From: CAG-917 sp051883555
Lineage (GTDB): Bacteria > Bacillota > Clostridia > Christensenellales > CAG-917
Direction of reading: 5' to 3'
Assembly: GCA_051883555.1 (NCBI GenBank)
Contig: JBJETY010000008.1
Location: forward strand, 1-64,000
Length of the DNA stretch: 64,000 nt
In this document: one piece after another, positions 30,042 to 38,473 of the stretch
How positions within the stretch are numbered: position 1 is the first letter of the stretch
Layout: the number at the start of each line of letters is the position of its first letter
The notes under the pieces: model-generated
What the model was told of the DNA's origin: nothing
Seen by the model: the letters and a program-made list of their open reading frames with translations, nothing else
Databases searched by the model: none
Position numbers and translations under genes: made by a program

Positions 30042-30305
30042 ATGAGAAAAGAACAAGATATCATTTTTATGCTAAACAACTCTTCAAAAGTCGTGGGTAC
30101 AAAACAGGTTTTGAGGGGTATGGCTTCCGATGAATTACGGTGTGTGATTTTGTCGGAGGACGCCGAGGACTTTATAAAGACTAAGGTTAGGACGCAGGCG
30201 GAAAAAAGCGGCGTGGAGGTTATTGTTGCACCCTCTATGGCGTGGCTCGGAAAAGAGTGTAATATCGCCGTCAATGCGGCTGCCGTAGGAATTATTAAGG
30301 ATTAG
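30042..30305 (+). CDS. L7Ae/L30e family ribosomal protein-like (YbxF type)
   Basis: An 87-residue member of the L7Ae/L30e/S12e family, which binds kink-turn RNA. In Firmicutes such a gene (ybxF/rplGB) normally sits between rpoC and rpsL; here it keeps its place before rpsL although rpoBC are elsewhere. Recognisable parts are VVGTKQVLRGMASDELRCVI and the C-terminal SMAWLGKECNIAVNAAAVG. The ATG at 30042 is downstream of the promoter but lacks a clear Shine-Dalgarno; a later ATG at 30069 is possible. Confidence 0.82.
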   Translation: MRKEQDIIFMLNNSSKVVGTKQVLRGMASDELRCVILSEDAEDFIKTKVRTQAEKSGVEVIVAPSMAWLGKECNIAVNAAAVGIIKD

Positions 30306-30311
30306 GTAATA

Positions 30312-30342
30312 GATGCTTCCCCAAGGGGTTGCGGAAAGCATC
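30312..30342 (+). promoter_or_regulatory. Hairpin upstream of rpsL
   Basis: GATGCTTCC (30312-30320) pairs with GGAAAGCATC (30333-30342) with one bulged A. The alternative inner palindrome CCCCAAGGGG (30319-30328) competes with it. It ends about 12 nt before the GGAGG of rpsL, so a translational control role is possible. Confidence 0.45.
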
Positions 30343-30364
30343 CGAAATTTTACAGGAGGTTAAT

Positions 30365-30736
30365 ATGCCAACCATTAATCAGCTTGTCAGAAAAGGTAGA
30401 GAAAGACAGCTCAAAAAATCGATGACTCCTATTATGGACGAATGCCCGCAGAAAAGAGGCATTTGCTTGTCGGTTACAACTACTTCGCCTAAAAAGCCTA
30501 ACTCTGCAGTCAGAAAGATCGCAAGAGTAAGACTTGTTAACGGTCAGGAAGGTACTGTCTATATCCCTGGTATCGGTCACAACTTGCAAGAGCACAGCGT
30601 TGTTCTTATCCGTGGCGGCCGTGTTAAGGATTTACCTGGTGTGCGTTACCATATTATTCGTGGCGCTCTCGACACTGCCGGCGTTGCTAAGCGTAAGCAG
30701 GCGAGAAGCAAATATGGCGCAAAACGCGCAAAATAA
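30365..30736 (+). CDS. rpsL: 30S ribosomal protein S12
   Basis: Decoding-centre protein of the small subunit. The 123 residues start MPTINQLVRKGRERQ and contain TSPKKPNSAVRK and GRVKDLPGVRYH, the two loops where streptomycin-resistance changes arise; both Lys residues are wild type. The frame is open 12 codons upstream, but CAGGAGG just before the ATG at 30365 fixes the start. Confidence 0.98.
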   Translation: MPTINQLVRKGRERQLKKSMTPIMDECPQKRGICLSVTTTSPKKPNSAVRKIARVRLVNGQEGTVYIPGIGHNLQEHSVVLIRGGRVKDLPGVRYHIIRGALDTAGVAKRKQARSKYGAKRAK

Positions 30737-30772
30737 GAAACAATTATCGGATGAATTTTTAGGAGGACAAAT

Positions 30773-31243
30773 ATGCCAAGAAGAAGTGGCGTATCTAAAA
30801 GAGACGTTTTGCCTGATCCTATTTACAACAGCAAAGTTGTTGCAAAGCTCGTCAATCAGATTATGTACGACGGCAAAAAGGGTACGGCTCAATCAATCGT
30901 CTATGACGCATTTAATAAGATAGAAGCAAAAATGGGTCAAAATCCATTGGAAGTCTTTACGAGAGCACTTGAAAACGTTATGCCTGTTCTCGAAGTAAAG
31001 GCAAGACGCGTAGGCGGCTCTACCTATCAGGTACCGCTCGAAATCAGACCTGAACGTCGTCAGACGCTCGGTATCCGTTGGCTTGTAGACTTCGCAAGAA
31101 AAAGAAGCGAAAAAACAATGGACGACAGACTCGCAGCAGAAATTATGGACGCTTTCGGCAATGCCGGCGGTGCTGTAAAGAAGAAAGAAGAAACGCATCG
31201 TATGGCTGAAGCTAATAAGGCGTTTGCTCACTACAAGTGGTAA
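30773..31243 (+). CDS. rpsG: 30S ribosomal protein S7
   Basis: Primary assembly protein of the small-subunit head. The 156 residues start MPRRSGVSKRDVLPDP and contain KARRVGGSTYQVPLEIRPER, the S7 signature. AGGAGG precedes the ATG. It lies 36 bp after rpsL and 10 bp before fusA. Confidence 0.98.
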   Translation: MPRRSGVSKRDVLPDPIYNSKVVAKLVNQIMYDGKKGTAQSIVYDAFNKIEAKMGQNPLEVFTRALENVMPVLEVKARRVGGSTYQVPLEIRPERRQTLGIRWLVDFARKRSEKTMDDRLAAEIMDAFGNAGGAVKKKEETHRMAEANKAFAHYKW

Positions 31244-31253
31244 GAGGTAACAA

Positions 31254-33320
31254 ATGGGAAAAATCTCACTTGACAAAGTAAGAAACATAGGTATTATGGC
31301 TCACATCGACGCCGGTAAGACGACTACGACCGAACGTATCTTGTTCTACACGGGCAAGACTCACAAAATCGGCGAAACGCACGACGGTACGGCTACTATG
31401 GATACCGACGTTCAGGAACAAGAACGCGGCATAACCATTCACTCGGCTGCTATTACCACTGCATGGAAAGACCATAGCATTACGATTATCGATACACCGG
31501 GTCACGTTGACTTTACCGTTGAAGTCGGAAGAAGTTTGCGTGTTCTCGACGGCGCAGTCGCAGTATTCTGCGGACGCGGCGGCGTTGAACCTCAGTCCGA
31601 AACGGTCTGGCGTCAGGCTAACGACTACAAAGTTCCGAGAATCGCTTTCGTCAACAAGATGGATAAGCAAGGCGCGGATTTCAACAACGTAGTCAAGATG
31701 ATGAAGGAAAGACTCGGCTGTAATCCTGTTCCTATCACCATGCCTATCGGCAGCGGCGACGACCTCGAAGGTATCATCGATATCCTTAAAATGAAAGCTA
31801 TCTACAACGAAGGCGACAAGGGTGAAACCATCGTAGAAAAGGAAATCCCTGCAGACCTTCTTGCAGAAGCGGAAGAAAAGAGAAACAACCTTTTGGAAGC
31901 CGTCGCAGAAGTCGACGACGACCTTATGATGCAATATCTCGAAGACCCTACGTCGATTACGGACGAACAAGTTAAAGCGGCATTGAGAAAGGGTACGATT
32001 TCTATGCAACTCGTTCCTGTACTTTGCGGCTCGGCTTATAAATTCAAGGGCGTTCAGACAATGCTCGACGCAGTCGTTATGTTCTTGCCGTCTCCTATGG
32101 ACGTTCCTGCAACGGTTGGCGTTAATCCGAATACCGAACAGGAAGAAACGCGTAAACCTGACGACAAAGAACCGCTCAGCGCACTCGTTTTCAAAATCGC
32201 AGTCGACGATTTCGGCAGACTTGCTTTCACGAGAATTTACTCGGGACAAATCAAACCGGGTATGGAAGTATTCAATCCTAAGTCGGGCAAGAAAGAACGT
32301 ATCAGCCGTATCGTCAGAATGAGATCCAATCAGCGTGAAGAACTTCAGGAAGCCGGAGCAGGCGACATTGTTGCACTCATCGGTCTTAAAGAGGCTTCAA
32401 CCGGCGATTCGCTTTGCGAAAAAGACCACCCGATTATCCTTGAAAACATCATCGTTCCTGAACCTGTTATCAAACAAGCCGTCGAACCTAAGACAAAGGA
32501 AAGCCAGGGCAAACTCGGTATTGCTCTTCAGAAACTTTCCGACGAGGACCCGACGTTTAAGTATTATACCGATAAGGAAACGGGACAGACGATTATTGCA
32601 GGTATGGGCGAACTTCACCTCGACGTTATTATCGACAGACTTTTAAGAGAATACAAAGTCGAATGTAACGTCGGTCAACCGCAAGTTGCTTACCGCGAAT
32701 CTATTACCGGTTCTTCGGACGTCGAAGGAAAATACATTCGTCAGTCGGGCGGTAAAGGTCAATACGGACATTGTAAAGTCAGATTCGAACCGTATGCAGA
32801 AGGCGATTTCGCTTGGGAAGATATCACCGTCGGCGGCGTTGTTCCTAAAGAATATGCGGCAGCCGTTCGCGCAGGTATCGAAGAAGCTGCAAAGACGGGC
32901 GTTCTTGCAGGTTACGAAACGGTCGGATTTAAAGCAACTCTTTACGACGGATCAACTCACGAAGTCGACTCGTCCGAAATGGCTTTCAAAATTGCAGGCT
33001 CTATGGCGTTCAAAGACGGTATGGCAAAAGCAAAACCTGTTTTGATGGAACCTATCGTCAAACTTGAAGTAGTAACGCCTGACGAATATCTCGGTACGGT
33101 TATCGGCTCGATTACCGGTAAGAGAGGAAATATCAAAGGCACGGAAATGAGAAGCGGCAATCAGGTTATAGACGCAGACGTTCCGCTTTCGGAAATGTTC
33201 GGATATGCAACTCAACTCCGTTCTATGACGCAAGGCAGAGCATCGTTTACGATGACGCCTGACCACTATGAAATCGTTCCGAATTCAATTGCGGAAAAAG
33301 TCATAGGGGCAAGAAAATAA
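31254..33320 (+). CDS. fusA: Elongation factor G
   Basis: GTPase that translocates tRNAs and mRNA on the ribosome. The 688 residues show the P-loop AHIDAGKTTTTERIL (about 17-31), switch region QEQERGITIHSAA, DTPGHVDFT and NKMD. The stretch before switch II reads TMDTDVQEQERG, where common EF-G has MDWMEQEQERG; otherwise the protein is full length. AGAGGTAAC precedes the ATG. Confidence 0.97.
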   Translation: MGKISLDKVRNIGIMAHIDAGKTTTTERILFYTGKTHKIGETHDGTATMDTDVQEQERGITIHSAAITTAWKDHSITIIDTPGHVDFTVEVGRSLRVLDGAVAVFCGRGGVEPQSETVWRQANDYKVPRIAFVNKMDKQGADFNNVVKMMKERLGCNPVPITMPIGSGDDLEGIIDILKMKAIYNEGDKGETIVEKEIPADLLAEAEEKRNNLLEAVAEVDDDLMMQYLEDPTSITDEQVKAALRKGTISMQLVPVLCGSAYKFKGVQTMLDAVVMFLPSPMDVPATVGVNPNTEQEETRKPDDKEPLSALVFKIAVDDFGRLAFTRIYSGQIKPGMEVFNPKSGKKERISRIVRMRSNQREELQEAGAGDIVALIGLKEASTGDSLCEKDHPIILENIIVPEPVIKQAVEPKTKESQGKLGIALQKLSDEDPTFKYYTDKETGQTIIAGMGELHLDVIIDRLLREYKVECNVGQPQVAYRESITGSSDVEGKYIRQSGGKGQYGHCKVRFEPYAEGDFAWEDITVGGVVPKEYAAAVRAGIEEAAKTGVLAGYETVGFKATLYDGSTHEVDSSEMAFKIAGSMAFKDGMAKAKPVLMEPIVKLEVVTPDEYLGTVIGSITGKRGNIKGTEMRSGNQVIDADVPLSEMFGYATQLRSMTQGRASFTMTPDHYEIVPNSIAEKVIGARK

Positions 33321-33375
33321 TCATTTAACCAACAAATAAAAAAATATATTCACTTTTTGTTAGGAGGAATTAAAT

Positions 33376-34581
33376 ATGGCAAAAGCGAAGTTTGAAAGAA
33401 CAAAGCCGCACGTCAACATCGGTACTATCGGTCACGTTGACCACGGCAAAACAACTCTTACGGCTGCAATCACTATGTATTCAGCTACGAAGGGCTTGGC
33501 AAAAGAAATGAAGTATGACGAAATTGACAAGGCTCCGGAAGAAAAGGCAAGAGGTATCACAATCAACACAGCTCACGTCGAATACGAAACAGCTTCAAGA
33601 CACTATGCTCACGTTGACTGTCCTGGACACGCTGACTACGTTAAGAACATGATTACCGGTGCTGCTCAGATGGACGGCGCAATCTTGGTTGTTGCTGCTT
33701 CTGACGGTCCTATGCCTCAGACCAGAGAGCATATCCTTTTGGCAAGACAGGTTGGTGTTCCATACATCATCGTATTCTTGAACAAGTGCGACCAGGTTGA
33801 CGACGAAGAACTTCTCGAACTCGTTGAAATGGAAGTTCGTGAACTTCTTAACGAGTACGACTTCCCGGGCGACGATACTCCAATTATCCGTGGTTCGGCT
33901 CTTAAAGCAACGGAAGCTCTTCTTGCAGGCAAGACGGACGACGCAGCTCTTAAGCCAATCCAAGATTTGCTTGACGCTATCGATTCATACATCCCTGAAC
34001 CAAAGCGTGACACCGACCAACCGTTCCTTATGCCTATCGAAGACGTATTCACGATCACAGGTCGTGGTACCGTTGTTACGGGTAGAGTAGAACGTGGCGA
34101 ACTTAAACTCAACGACAAAGTTGAAATCGTCGGTATCAAACCTCAAAAACAAGAAACTGTCGTTACGGGTATCGAAATGTTCCGTAAACTTCTTGACAGC
34201 GCTGTTGCAGGTGATAACATCGGTGCTCTTCTCCGTGGTATTCAGAGAACAGACGTTGAACGTGGACAAGTTTTGGCTAAACCTGGCACAATTCACCCAC
34301 ATACACACTTTACGTCACAAGTTTACGTCTTGACTAAAGATGAAGGCGGACGTCACACCCCGTTCTTTGACGGATATCGTCCACAATTCTACTTCAGAAC
34401 AACAGACGTTACGGGTACCATCAAATTGCCTGAAGGCGTTGAAATGGTTATGCCTGGCGATAACATCGACATGGAAATTACCCTTATCACACCTATCGCT
34501 ATCGAACAAGGACTCCGTTTCGCTATTCGTGAAGGCGGCAGAACTGTAGGTTCAGGCGTTGTCGCAAAAATCATCGAATAA
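33376..34581 (+). CDS. tuf: Elongation factor Tu
   Basis: GTPase that delivers aminoacyl-tRNA to the ribosome. The 401 residues show GHVDHGKTTLTAAI (about 19-32), DCPGHADYVKNMITGAAQMD, NKCDQVDD and the C-terminal TVGSGVVAKIIE. AGGAGG precedes the ATG. Codon choice is biased toward a few codons as expected for the most abundant protein. It closes the str genes; rpmG follows after a hairpin. Confidence 0.98.
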   Translation: MAKAKFERTKPHVNIGTIGHVDHGKTTLTAAITMYSATKGLAKEMKYDEIDKAPEEKARGITINTAHVEYETASRHYAHVDCPGHADYVKNMITGAAQMDGAILVVAASDGPMPQTREHILLARQVGVPYIIVFLNKCDQVDDEELLELVEMEVRELLNEYDFPGDDTPIIRGSALKATEALLAGKTDDAALKPIQDLLDAIDSYIPEPKRDTDQPFLMPIEDVFTITGRGTVVTGRVERGELKLNDKVEIVGIKPQKQETVVTGIEMFRKLLDSAVAGDNIGALLRGIQRTDVERGQVLAKPGTIHPHTHFTSQVYVLTKDEGGRHTPFFDGYRPQFYFRTTDVTGTIKLPEGVEMVMPGDNIDMEITLITPIAIEQGLRFAIREGGRTVGSGVVAKIIE

Positions 34582-34600
34582 TTAGTCTTTCAAACAGCTT

Positions 34601-34630
34601 CTATGCGTGGCGCTTCGTCGTCACGCATAG
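34601..34630 (+). promoter_or_regulatory. Hairpin between tuf and rpmG
   Basis: CTATGCGTG (34601-34609) and CACGCATAG (34622-34630) form a 9-bp perfect stem with a 12-nt loop and no U-tract. It may be an mRNA processing or stabilising element that sets tuf level apart from the rpmG-secE-nusG part. Confidence 0.5.
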
Positions 34631-34663
34631 TATGCCTGTGTAGAAAGCGTGAGGAGGCTAACA

Positions 34664-34828
34664 ATGGCTCAAAAGGAAAATAGAGTCAAAATTACGCTTG
34701 CTTGCACGGAGTGTAATCAACGTAACTATAATTTAGACAAGAATAAGAAAAAGCATCCCGACAGAATGGAATTACAAAAGTATTGTCCTTTTTGCAAAAA
34801 ACGTACCTTACATAGAGAAACTAAGTAA
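34664..34828 (+). CDS. rpmG: 50S ribosomal protein L33, zinc-binding form
   Basis: A 54-residue large-subunit protein. Four cysteines are kept (CTECNQRNY and YCPFCKKRT), so this is the Zn-binding C+ form. The N-terminus is MAQKENRVKITLACTEC. GAGGAGG lies 10 nt upstream. Placed directly before secE, as is common in Firmicutes. Confidence 0.95.
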   Translation: MAQKENRVKITLACTECNQRNYNLDKNKKKHPDRMELQKYCPFCKKRTLHRETK

Positions 34829-34844
34829 GGCATAGGAGGCTATC

Positions 34845-35534
34845 ATGGCAAAAGAAATGCCTGAAAACAAAGACTTGATGAACAGCGAAGAAACGAAAGC
34901 AGAAGAGACTTCTTTGCAATCGGAAGACGAAATCGTAGAAACGAAAACGCCGTCCGTTGCCGATGAAGAATTCGACGCTTCGATTGGTGCTGTCACGGAA
35001 GCGATTGAAGAAATTAAAGACGCAGTCGCAAACGGTTCGGATGAAAACGCAGAAAACGTAACCGAAGACGCTATGCAAGCAGAAGAAGTTGCGGCAACGG
35101 AAGACGTAGCGACGGAAAATGCCGAGCAGACACAAGCACCTAAAACTTTAAAGTCTATCAAGGCAGCTAAAAACAAGAATAATACCAAAGCAAGTTCCAC
35201 TGTCGTACCTGTACAGATTGAAAGACGTCCGGACGCTGTTGCGGCTATTGCCGAAAATCAGAAAAAGACGTCGGAGAAAAAGGAACAAAAGGGTAAGAAC
35301 AAGACAAATAAGCCAAAGCGTAACATCTTTAAGAGTATGTGGAAAGGCATTAAAGGCATAATTTCCGAACTCAAAAAGGTAACCTGGGCAAAACCTAAAA
35401 AAGTTTTTGCTTCAACCGGCGTAGTTATCGCTTTCGTCTTTATCTTCCTTGTTATTCTTTTCGTATTCGACTATGTATTATTCGGTCTTTTGTCATTGCT
35501 TATGGGTAATGGCTGGGTAAACATATTCGGCTAA
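34845..35534 (+). CDS. secE: Preprotein translocase subunit SecE with long N-terminal extension
   Basis: Clamp subunit of the SecYEG channel. Only the last 75 or so of 229 residues resemble SecE: an amphipathic GIISELKKVTWAKPKKV and one membrane helix (about 190-220). Firmicutes SecE is usually 60-75 residues. The extra 155 residues are acidic from 1 to about 100 (Glu, Asp, Ala) and basic from about 105 to 155 (Lys, Asn), without cysteines or a signal peptide, so they should be cytoplasmic. AGGAGG precedes the ATG, and no internal start has a better site. Confidence 0.92.
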   Translation: MAKEMPENKDLMNSEETKAEETSLQSEDEIVETKTPSVADEEFDASIGAVTEAIEEIKDAVANGSDENAENVTEDAMQAEEVAATEDVATENAEQTQAPKTLKSIKAAKNKNNTKASSTVVPVQIERRPDAVAAIAENQKKTSEKKEQKGKNKTNKPKRNIFKSMWKGIKGIISELKKVTWAKPKKVFASTGVVIAFVFIFLVILFVFDYVLFGLLSLLMGNGWVNIFG

Positions 35535-35546
35535 AAAGGAGTAATT

Positions 35547-36110
35547 ATGGATAATATCGAAAACAACGCATTAGGCGGCGCACAGCAAGCAGTCGCAGAT
35601 GAAAATTACGAATGGTATATTCTTCATACGAATTCCGGTTACGAAAACGTGGCAGAAGAAAACCTTCGCAACATGGTTGAAAATAATAAACTCCAGAACT
35701 ACATCGTTGACATCAGAGTTCCGATGGAAGAAGAGTACAACGAAAAGAAGAAAAAAACAGTCCAGAAAATCAAATTCCCAAGTTATATATTCATAAAAAT
35801 GGTATATACAAACAATATTTGGTTTATGGTAACAAATACCCGCGGCGTTACAGGTTTTGTCGGACCTAAGGGAAGACCGCTTCCTATGACTGCCGACGAA
35901 GTTAAACGTATGAATCTCGAAGTCATCAGCGTTGAAGATTTTGATATCAAAGTCGGAGACAACGTCAAAGTTATTTCGGGCGCACTTAACGATTTCATCG
36001 GCGTAGTGGAAGAAATCAGTGGAGAGAAACAAAAAGTTAAAGTTATTGTTTCTATGTTCGGCAGGGAAACGCCTGTTGAACTCAATTTTTCGGAAGTGGA
36101 AAAAATCTAA
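35547..36110 (+). CDS. nusG: Transcription termination/antitermination factor NusG
   Basis: Binds RNA polymerase beta' clamp and modulates pausing, and can link transcription with translation. The 187 residues hold the NGN domain (EWYILHTNSGYENVAEENL, later FPSYIFIKMVY) and a C-terminal KOW domain (VGDNVKVISGALNDFIGVVEE). About 20 extra N-terminal residues precede the NGN fold. GGAG lies upstream. It sits between secE and rplK as usual. Confidence 0.96.
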   Translation: MDNIENNALGGAQQAVADENYEWYILHTNSGYENVAEENLRNMVENNKLQNYIVDIRVPMEEEYNEKKKKTVQKIKFPSYIFIKMVYTNNIWFMVTNTRGVTGFVGPKGRPLPMTADEVKRMNLEVISVEDFDIKVGDNVKVISGALNDFIGVVEEISGEKQKVKVIVSMFGRETPVELNFSEVEKI

Positions 36111-36124
36111 TTCCGATTATGTTT

Positions 36125-36163
36125 GTGGGAGAAAGAAAATCTTTTAATCTTTCGATAAACCAC
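36125..36163 (+). promoter_or_regulatory. Weak hairpin upstream of rplK
   Basis: GTGG (36125-36128) with CCAC (36160-36163) and GAAAG (36131-36135) with CTTTC (36149-36153) can form an interrupted stem in the nusG-rplK gap. L11 and L1 autoregulate in many bacteria, but I cannot show an L1-binding motif here. Confidence 0.3.
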
Positions 36164-36180
36164 GTTAGTCAGGAGGATAT

Positions 36181-36606
36181 ATGGCTAAAAAAATCGCAGC
36201 AGTTGTAAAACTTCAATTACCTGCAGGAAAAGCAACTCCGGGGCCACCTGTCGGCTCGTCACTCGGACCTCACGGTATCAATATCCCGGGATTTACAAAG
36301 GAATTCAACGAAAAAACGGCTAAACAAGCCGGACTTATTATTCCGGTTGTTATCACAATTTACGCAGATCGTTCATTTACATTTATTTTGAAAACGCCAC
36401 CTGCGGCAGTTCTCATTATGAAGGCTATCGGCCTCGAGGGCGGCTCGGGTGTTCCAAATAAAACGAAGGTCGGCAAAATCACAAAGGCACAAATTCGTGA
36501 AATAGCAGAATTAAAGATGCCTGACCTTAATGCAGCATCAATTGAAACGGCAATGAGTATGATTGCAGGCACGGCACGCAGTATGGGCGTTGTCGTAGAA
36601 GACTAA
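36181..36606 (+). CDS. rplK: 50S ribosomal protein L11
   Basis: GTPase-centre protein of the large subunit. The 141 residues contain QLPAGKATPGPPVGSSLGP and the C-terminal GTARSMGVVVED. The loop reads PGPPVGSSLGPHGINIPGF, where many bacteria have PAPPVGPALGQAGVNIM; the proline pair is kept. AGGAGG precedes the ATG. Co-transcribed with rplA, 11 bp on. Confidence 0.97.
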   Translation: MAKKIAAVVKLQLPAGKATPGPPVGSSLGPHGINIPGFTKEFNEKTAKQAGLIIPVVITIYADRSFTFILKTPPAAVLIMKAIGLEGGSGVPNKTKVGKITKAQIREIAELKMPDLNAASIETAMSMIAGTARSMGVVVED

Positions 36607-36617
36607 GGAGGCGTATT

Positions 36618-37316
36618 ATGAAAAAAGGTAAAAATTACGTTGACAGTTCAAAAATCATAGACAAGTCCAAAGTTTACGAAAGCGCAGACGCAATGAAACT
36701 TGTTGTCGAAACGGCAAAAGCTAAGTTTGACGAAACAATCGAACTTCACATCAAACTCGGCGTTGACCCTCGTCACGCAGACCAACAGGTCAGAGGCGTT
36801 GTTGTTCTTCCTAACGGAACGGGTAAAAAAGTTAAAGTTTTGGTTATCGCTAAAGGCGACAAAGCTGACGAAGCTCAAAAAGCAGGAGCCGATTACGTTG
36901 GAGCAGAAGAATACATTCAAAAAATTCAATCTGAAAACTGGTTCGATTTCGACGTCGTCGTTACAACCCCTGATATGATGGGCGTTGTCGGTAGAATCGC
37001 AAGAATATTGGGACCTAAGGGTCTTATGCCAAACCCGAAATCGGGAACGGTTACAACCGACGTAACGAAAGCTATCAACGATATCAAAGCAGGTAAAGTT
37101 GAATACAGAGTCGATAAAACTTCTATCATTCACGTTCCTATCGGCAAGAAATCGTTCGGCGACGCTAAACTTCTCGAAAACTTCGATACTCTTATGGAAG
37201 CAGTCGTTAAAGCTAAGCCGGCAGCAGCTAAAGGTCAATATCTTAAATCGATTTACGTAGCTTCTACAATGGGCCCGTCGATTAAAGTCAACTACAGACC
37301 TTCAACAGCCAACTAA
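36618..37316 (+). CDS. rplA: 50S ribosomal protein L1
   Basis: Protein of the mobile L1 stalk. The 232 residues include GTGKKVKVLV and the signature near residue 130-150 (LGPKGLMPNPKSGTV). AAGGAGG lies upstream. After it comes a new promoter and the L10 leader, so rplKA and rplJL are separate transcription units or partly so. Confidence 0.97.
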   Translation: MKKGKNYVDSSKIIDKSKVYESADAMKLVVETAKAKFDETIELHIKLGVDPRHADQQVRGVVVLPNGTGKKVKVLVIAKGDKADEAQKAGADYVGAEEYIQKIQSENWFDFDVVVTTPDMMGVVGRIARILGPKGLMPNPKSGTVTTDVTKAINDIKAGKVEYRVDKTSIIHVPIGKKSFGDAKLLENFDTLMEAVVKAKPAAAKGQYLKSIYVASTMGPSIKVNYRPSTAN

Positions 37317-37339
37317 TTAAAACGGTTTATTAAAATCGT

Positions 37340-37368
37340 TTGACAAACCTTTTCGGTTTGCCTATAAT
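37340..37368 (+). promoter_or_regulatory. rplJL promoter, perfect consensus
   Basis: TTGACA (37340-37345), a 17-nt spacer and TATAAT (37363-37368). Both hexamers match the sigma-A consensus exactly. Predicted start near 37375, at the beginning of the L10 leader. Confidence 0.9.
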
Positions 37369-37374
37369 AACAGC

Positions 37375-37450
37375 GTAAATAGCCTTAGACAGCAAGTGCG
37401 AAAGCGTAAATTCATTTTGAATGCTTGCCGAGGACAAACACTTGACGAAC
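37375..37450 (+). ncRNA. L10 ribosomal protein leader (aptamer part)
   Basis: The transcript contains CCTTAGACAGCAAGTGC (37383-37399) and TGCTTGCCGAGG (37422-37433), the paired conserved segments of the Firmicutes L10 leader that mimic the 23S rRNA site of L10. Excess L10(L12)4 would bind here and favour the terminator that follows. Match is by recognised motif and position, not by a model score. Confidence 0.75.
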
Positions 37451-37487
37451 AGTGTCGTTCTCCTTTGGCGAGCGACACTTTTTTTGT
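37451..37487 (+). terminator. Attenuator of the rplJL leader
   Basis: AGTGTCGTTC (37451-37460) pairs with GAGCGACACT (37470-37479), one wobble, then TTTTTTTG. It lies between the L10 aptamer and the rplJ ribosome site, as expected for L10-controlled attenuation. Confidence 0.85.
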
Positions 37488-37512
37488 GTCATAAATCTTT
37501 AAGGAGGTACAA

Positions 37513-38013
37513 ATGGCATCACAACAAATTATCGAAGAAAAAGCTAAAATCGTTGAGAGCATAAAAGAGAAAATCAAAGCCGCTCAAGGTATCGTTTTGG
37601 TAGACTATATCGGCCTTACCGTTGAACAGGATACGGCTATGCGTTCGGAACTTCGTAAAAACGGCATCGAATATTCGGTACTTAAAAACCGTCTCGTACA
37701 GCGTGCTTTCTCCGAACTCGGTTATTCGGAATTCGACAGCTATCTCAACGGACCTACGGCTATCGCATTTTCAAATTCGGATTGCGTAGTTCCTTGCAAA
37801 CTTATGCAGGAATCTGTGGATAAATATCCTAAGATGAAAATTAAATGCGGAATGGCTGACGGTAAGTTCATCGACGAAAAAGTAGTAAACCAATATGCAA
37901 AATTGCCTTCGAGAGAGCAATTACTCACAAACTGTGTTTTTGCTTTGTCAGGTTTGGTCAGAGGTCTTGCAGTTTGCCTTAATAAAATTGCAGAAAAAGA
38001 AGAAAACAAATAA
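37513..38013 (+). CDS. rplJ: 50S ribosomal protein L10
   Basis: Stalk base protein that binds 23S rRNA and the L7/L12 dimers. The 166 residues begin MASQQIIEEKAKIVESIKEK and contain GIVLVDYIGLTVEQ and YSVLKNRLVQRA. AAGGAGG precedes the ATG. It is expressed from its own promoter with an L10 leader, and is followed 20 bp later by rplL. Confidence 0.97.
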   Translation: MASQQIIEEKAKIVESIKEKIKAAQGIVLVDYIGLTVEQDTAMRSELRKNGIEYSVLKNRLVQRAFSELGYSEFDSYLNGPTAIAFSNSDCVVPCKLMQESVDKYPKMKIKCGMADGKFIDEKVVNQYAKLPSREQLLTNCVFALSGLVRGLAVCLNKIAEKEENK

Positions 38014-38033
38014 TTATTTGGAGGATAATTAAA

Positions 38034-38408
38034 ATGGCAGATACAAAGAAATTTATTGAAGAAATCAAAAACATGACGGTTCTTGAACTTTCAGAACTTG
38101 TTAAAGCTATAGAAGAAGAATTCGGAGTAAGCGCAGCAGCTCCTATCGCAGTTGCAGCAGCTCCTGCAGCAGGTGGCGCAGCAGCAGCCGAAGAAAAGAC
38201 TGAATTCGACGTTGTTTTGAAATCAGCAGGCGCAAACAAAGTTGCTGTTATCAAAGTTGTTAAAGAAGCAACAGGTCTTGGCCTTGTTGAAGCAAAAGGT
38301 ATCGTTGACGGCGCTCCTAAGACAATCAAAGAAGCAATGCCAAAAGAAGCAGCTGAAGAACTTATGAAGAAACTCAAAGACGCAGGCGCTGAAGCTGAAA
38401 TGAAATAA
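38034..38408 (+). CDS. rplL: 50S ribosomal protein L7/L12
   Basis: Multi-copy stalk protein that recruits translation GTPases. The 124 residues show the N-terminal dimerisation helix pair, an Ala-rich hinge (SAAAPIAVAAAPAAGGAAAA) and the C-terminal domain with KTEFDVVLKSAGANKVAVIK. GGAGG precedes the ATG. A strong terminator follows directly, so transcription does not continue into rpoB as it does in most bacteria. Confidence 0.97.
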   Translation: MADTKKFIEEIKNMTVLELSELVKAIEEEFGVSAAAPIAVAAAPAAGGAAAAEEKTEFDVVLKSAGANKVAVIKVVKEATGLGLVEAKGIVDGAPKTIKEAMPKEAAEELMKKLKDAGAEAEMK

Positions 38409-38424
38409 TCTATATAGGTTAAAA

Positions 38425-38455
38425 AAAAACGCAATCGTAAGATTGCGTTTTTTTT
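38425..38455 (+). terminator. rplL rho-independent terminator
   Basis: AAAAAACGCAATC (38425-38437), loop GTAA and GATTGCGTTTTTT (38442-38454), followed by more T. It ends the rplJL unit. Confidence 0.92.
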
Positions 38456-38473
38456 ATTTTTTATTAGCTAGGT

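Noticed and set aside
34601..34630. tRNA gene between tuf and rpmG
   Set aside because: A tRNA is common near this place in some bacteria, but the segment is a single hairpin without cloverleaf or T-loop sequence.
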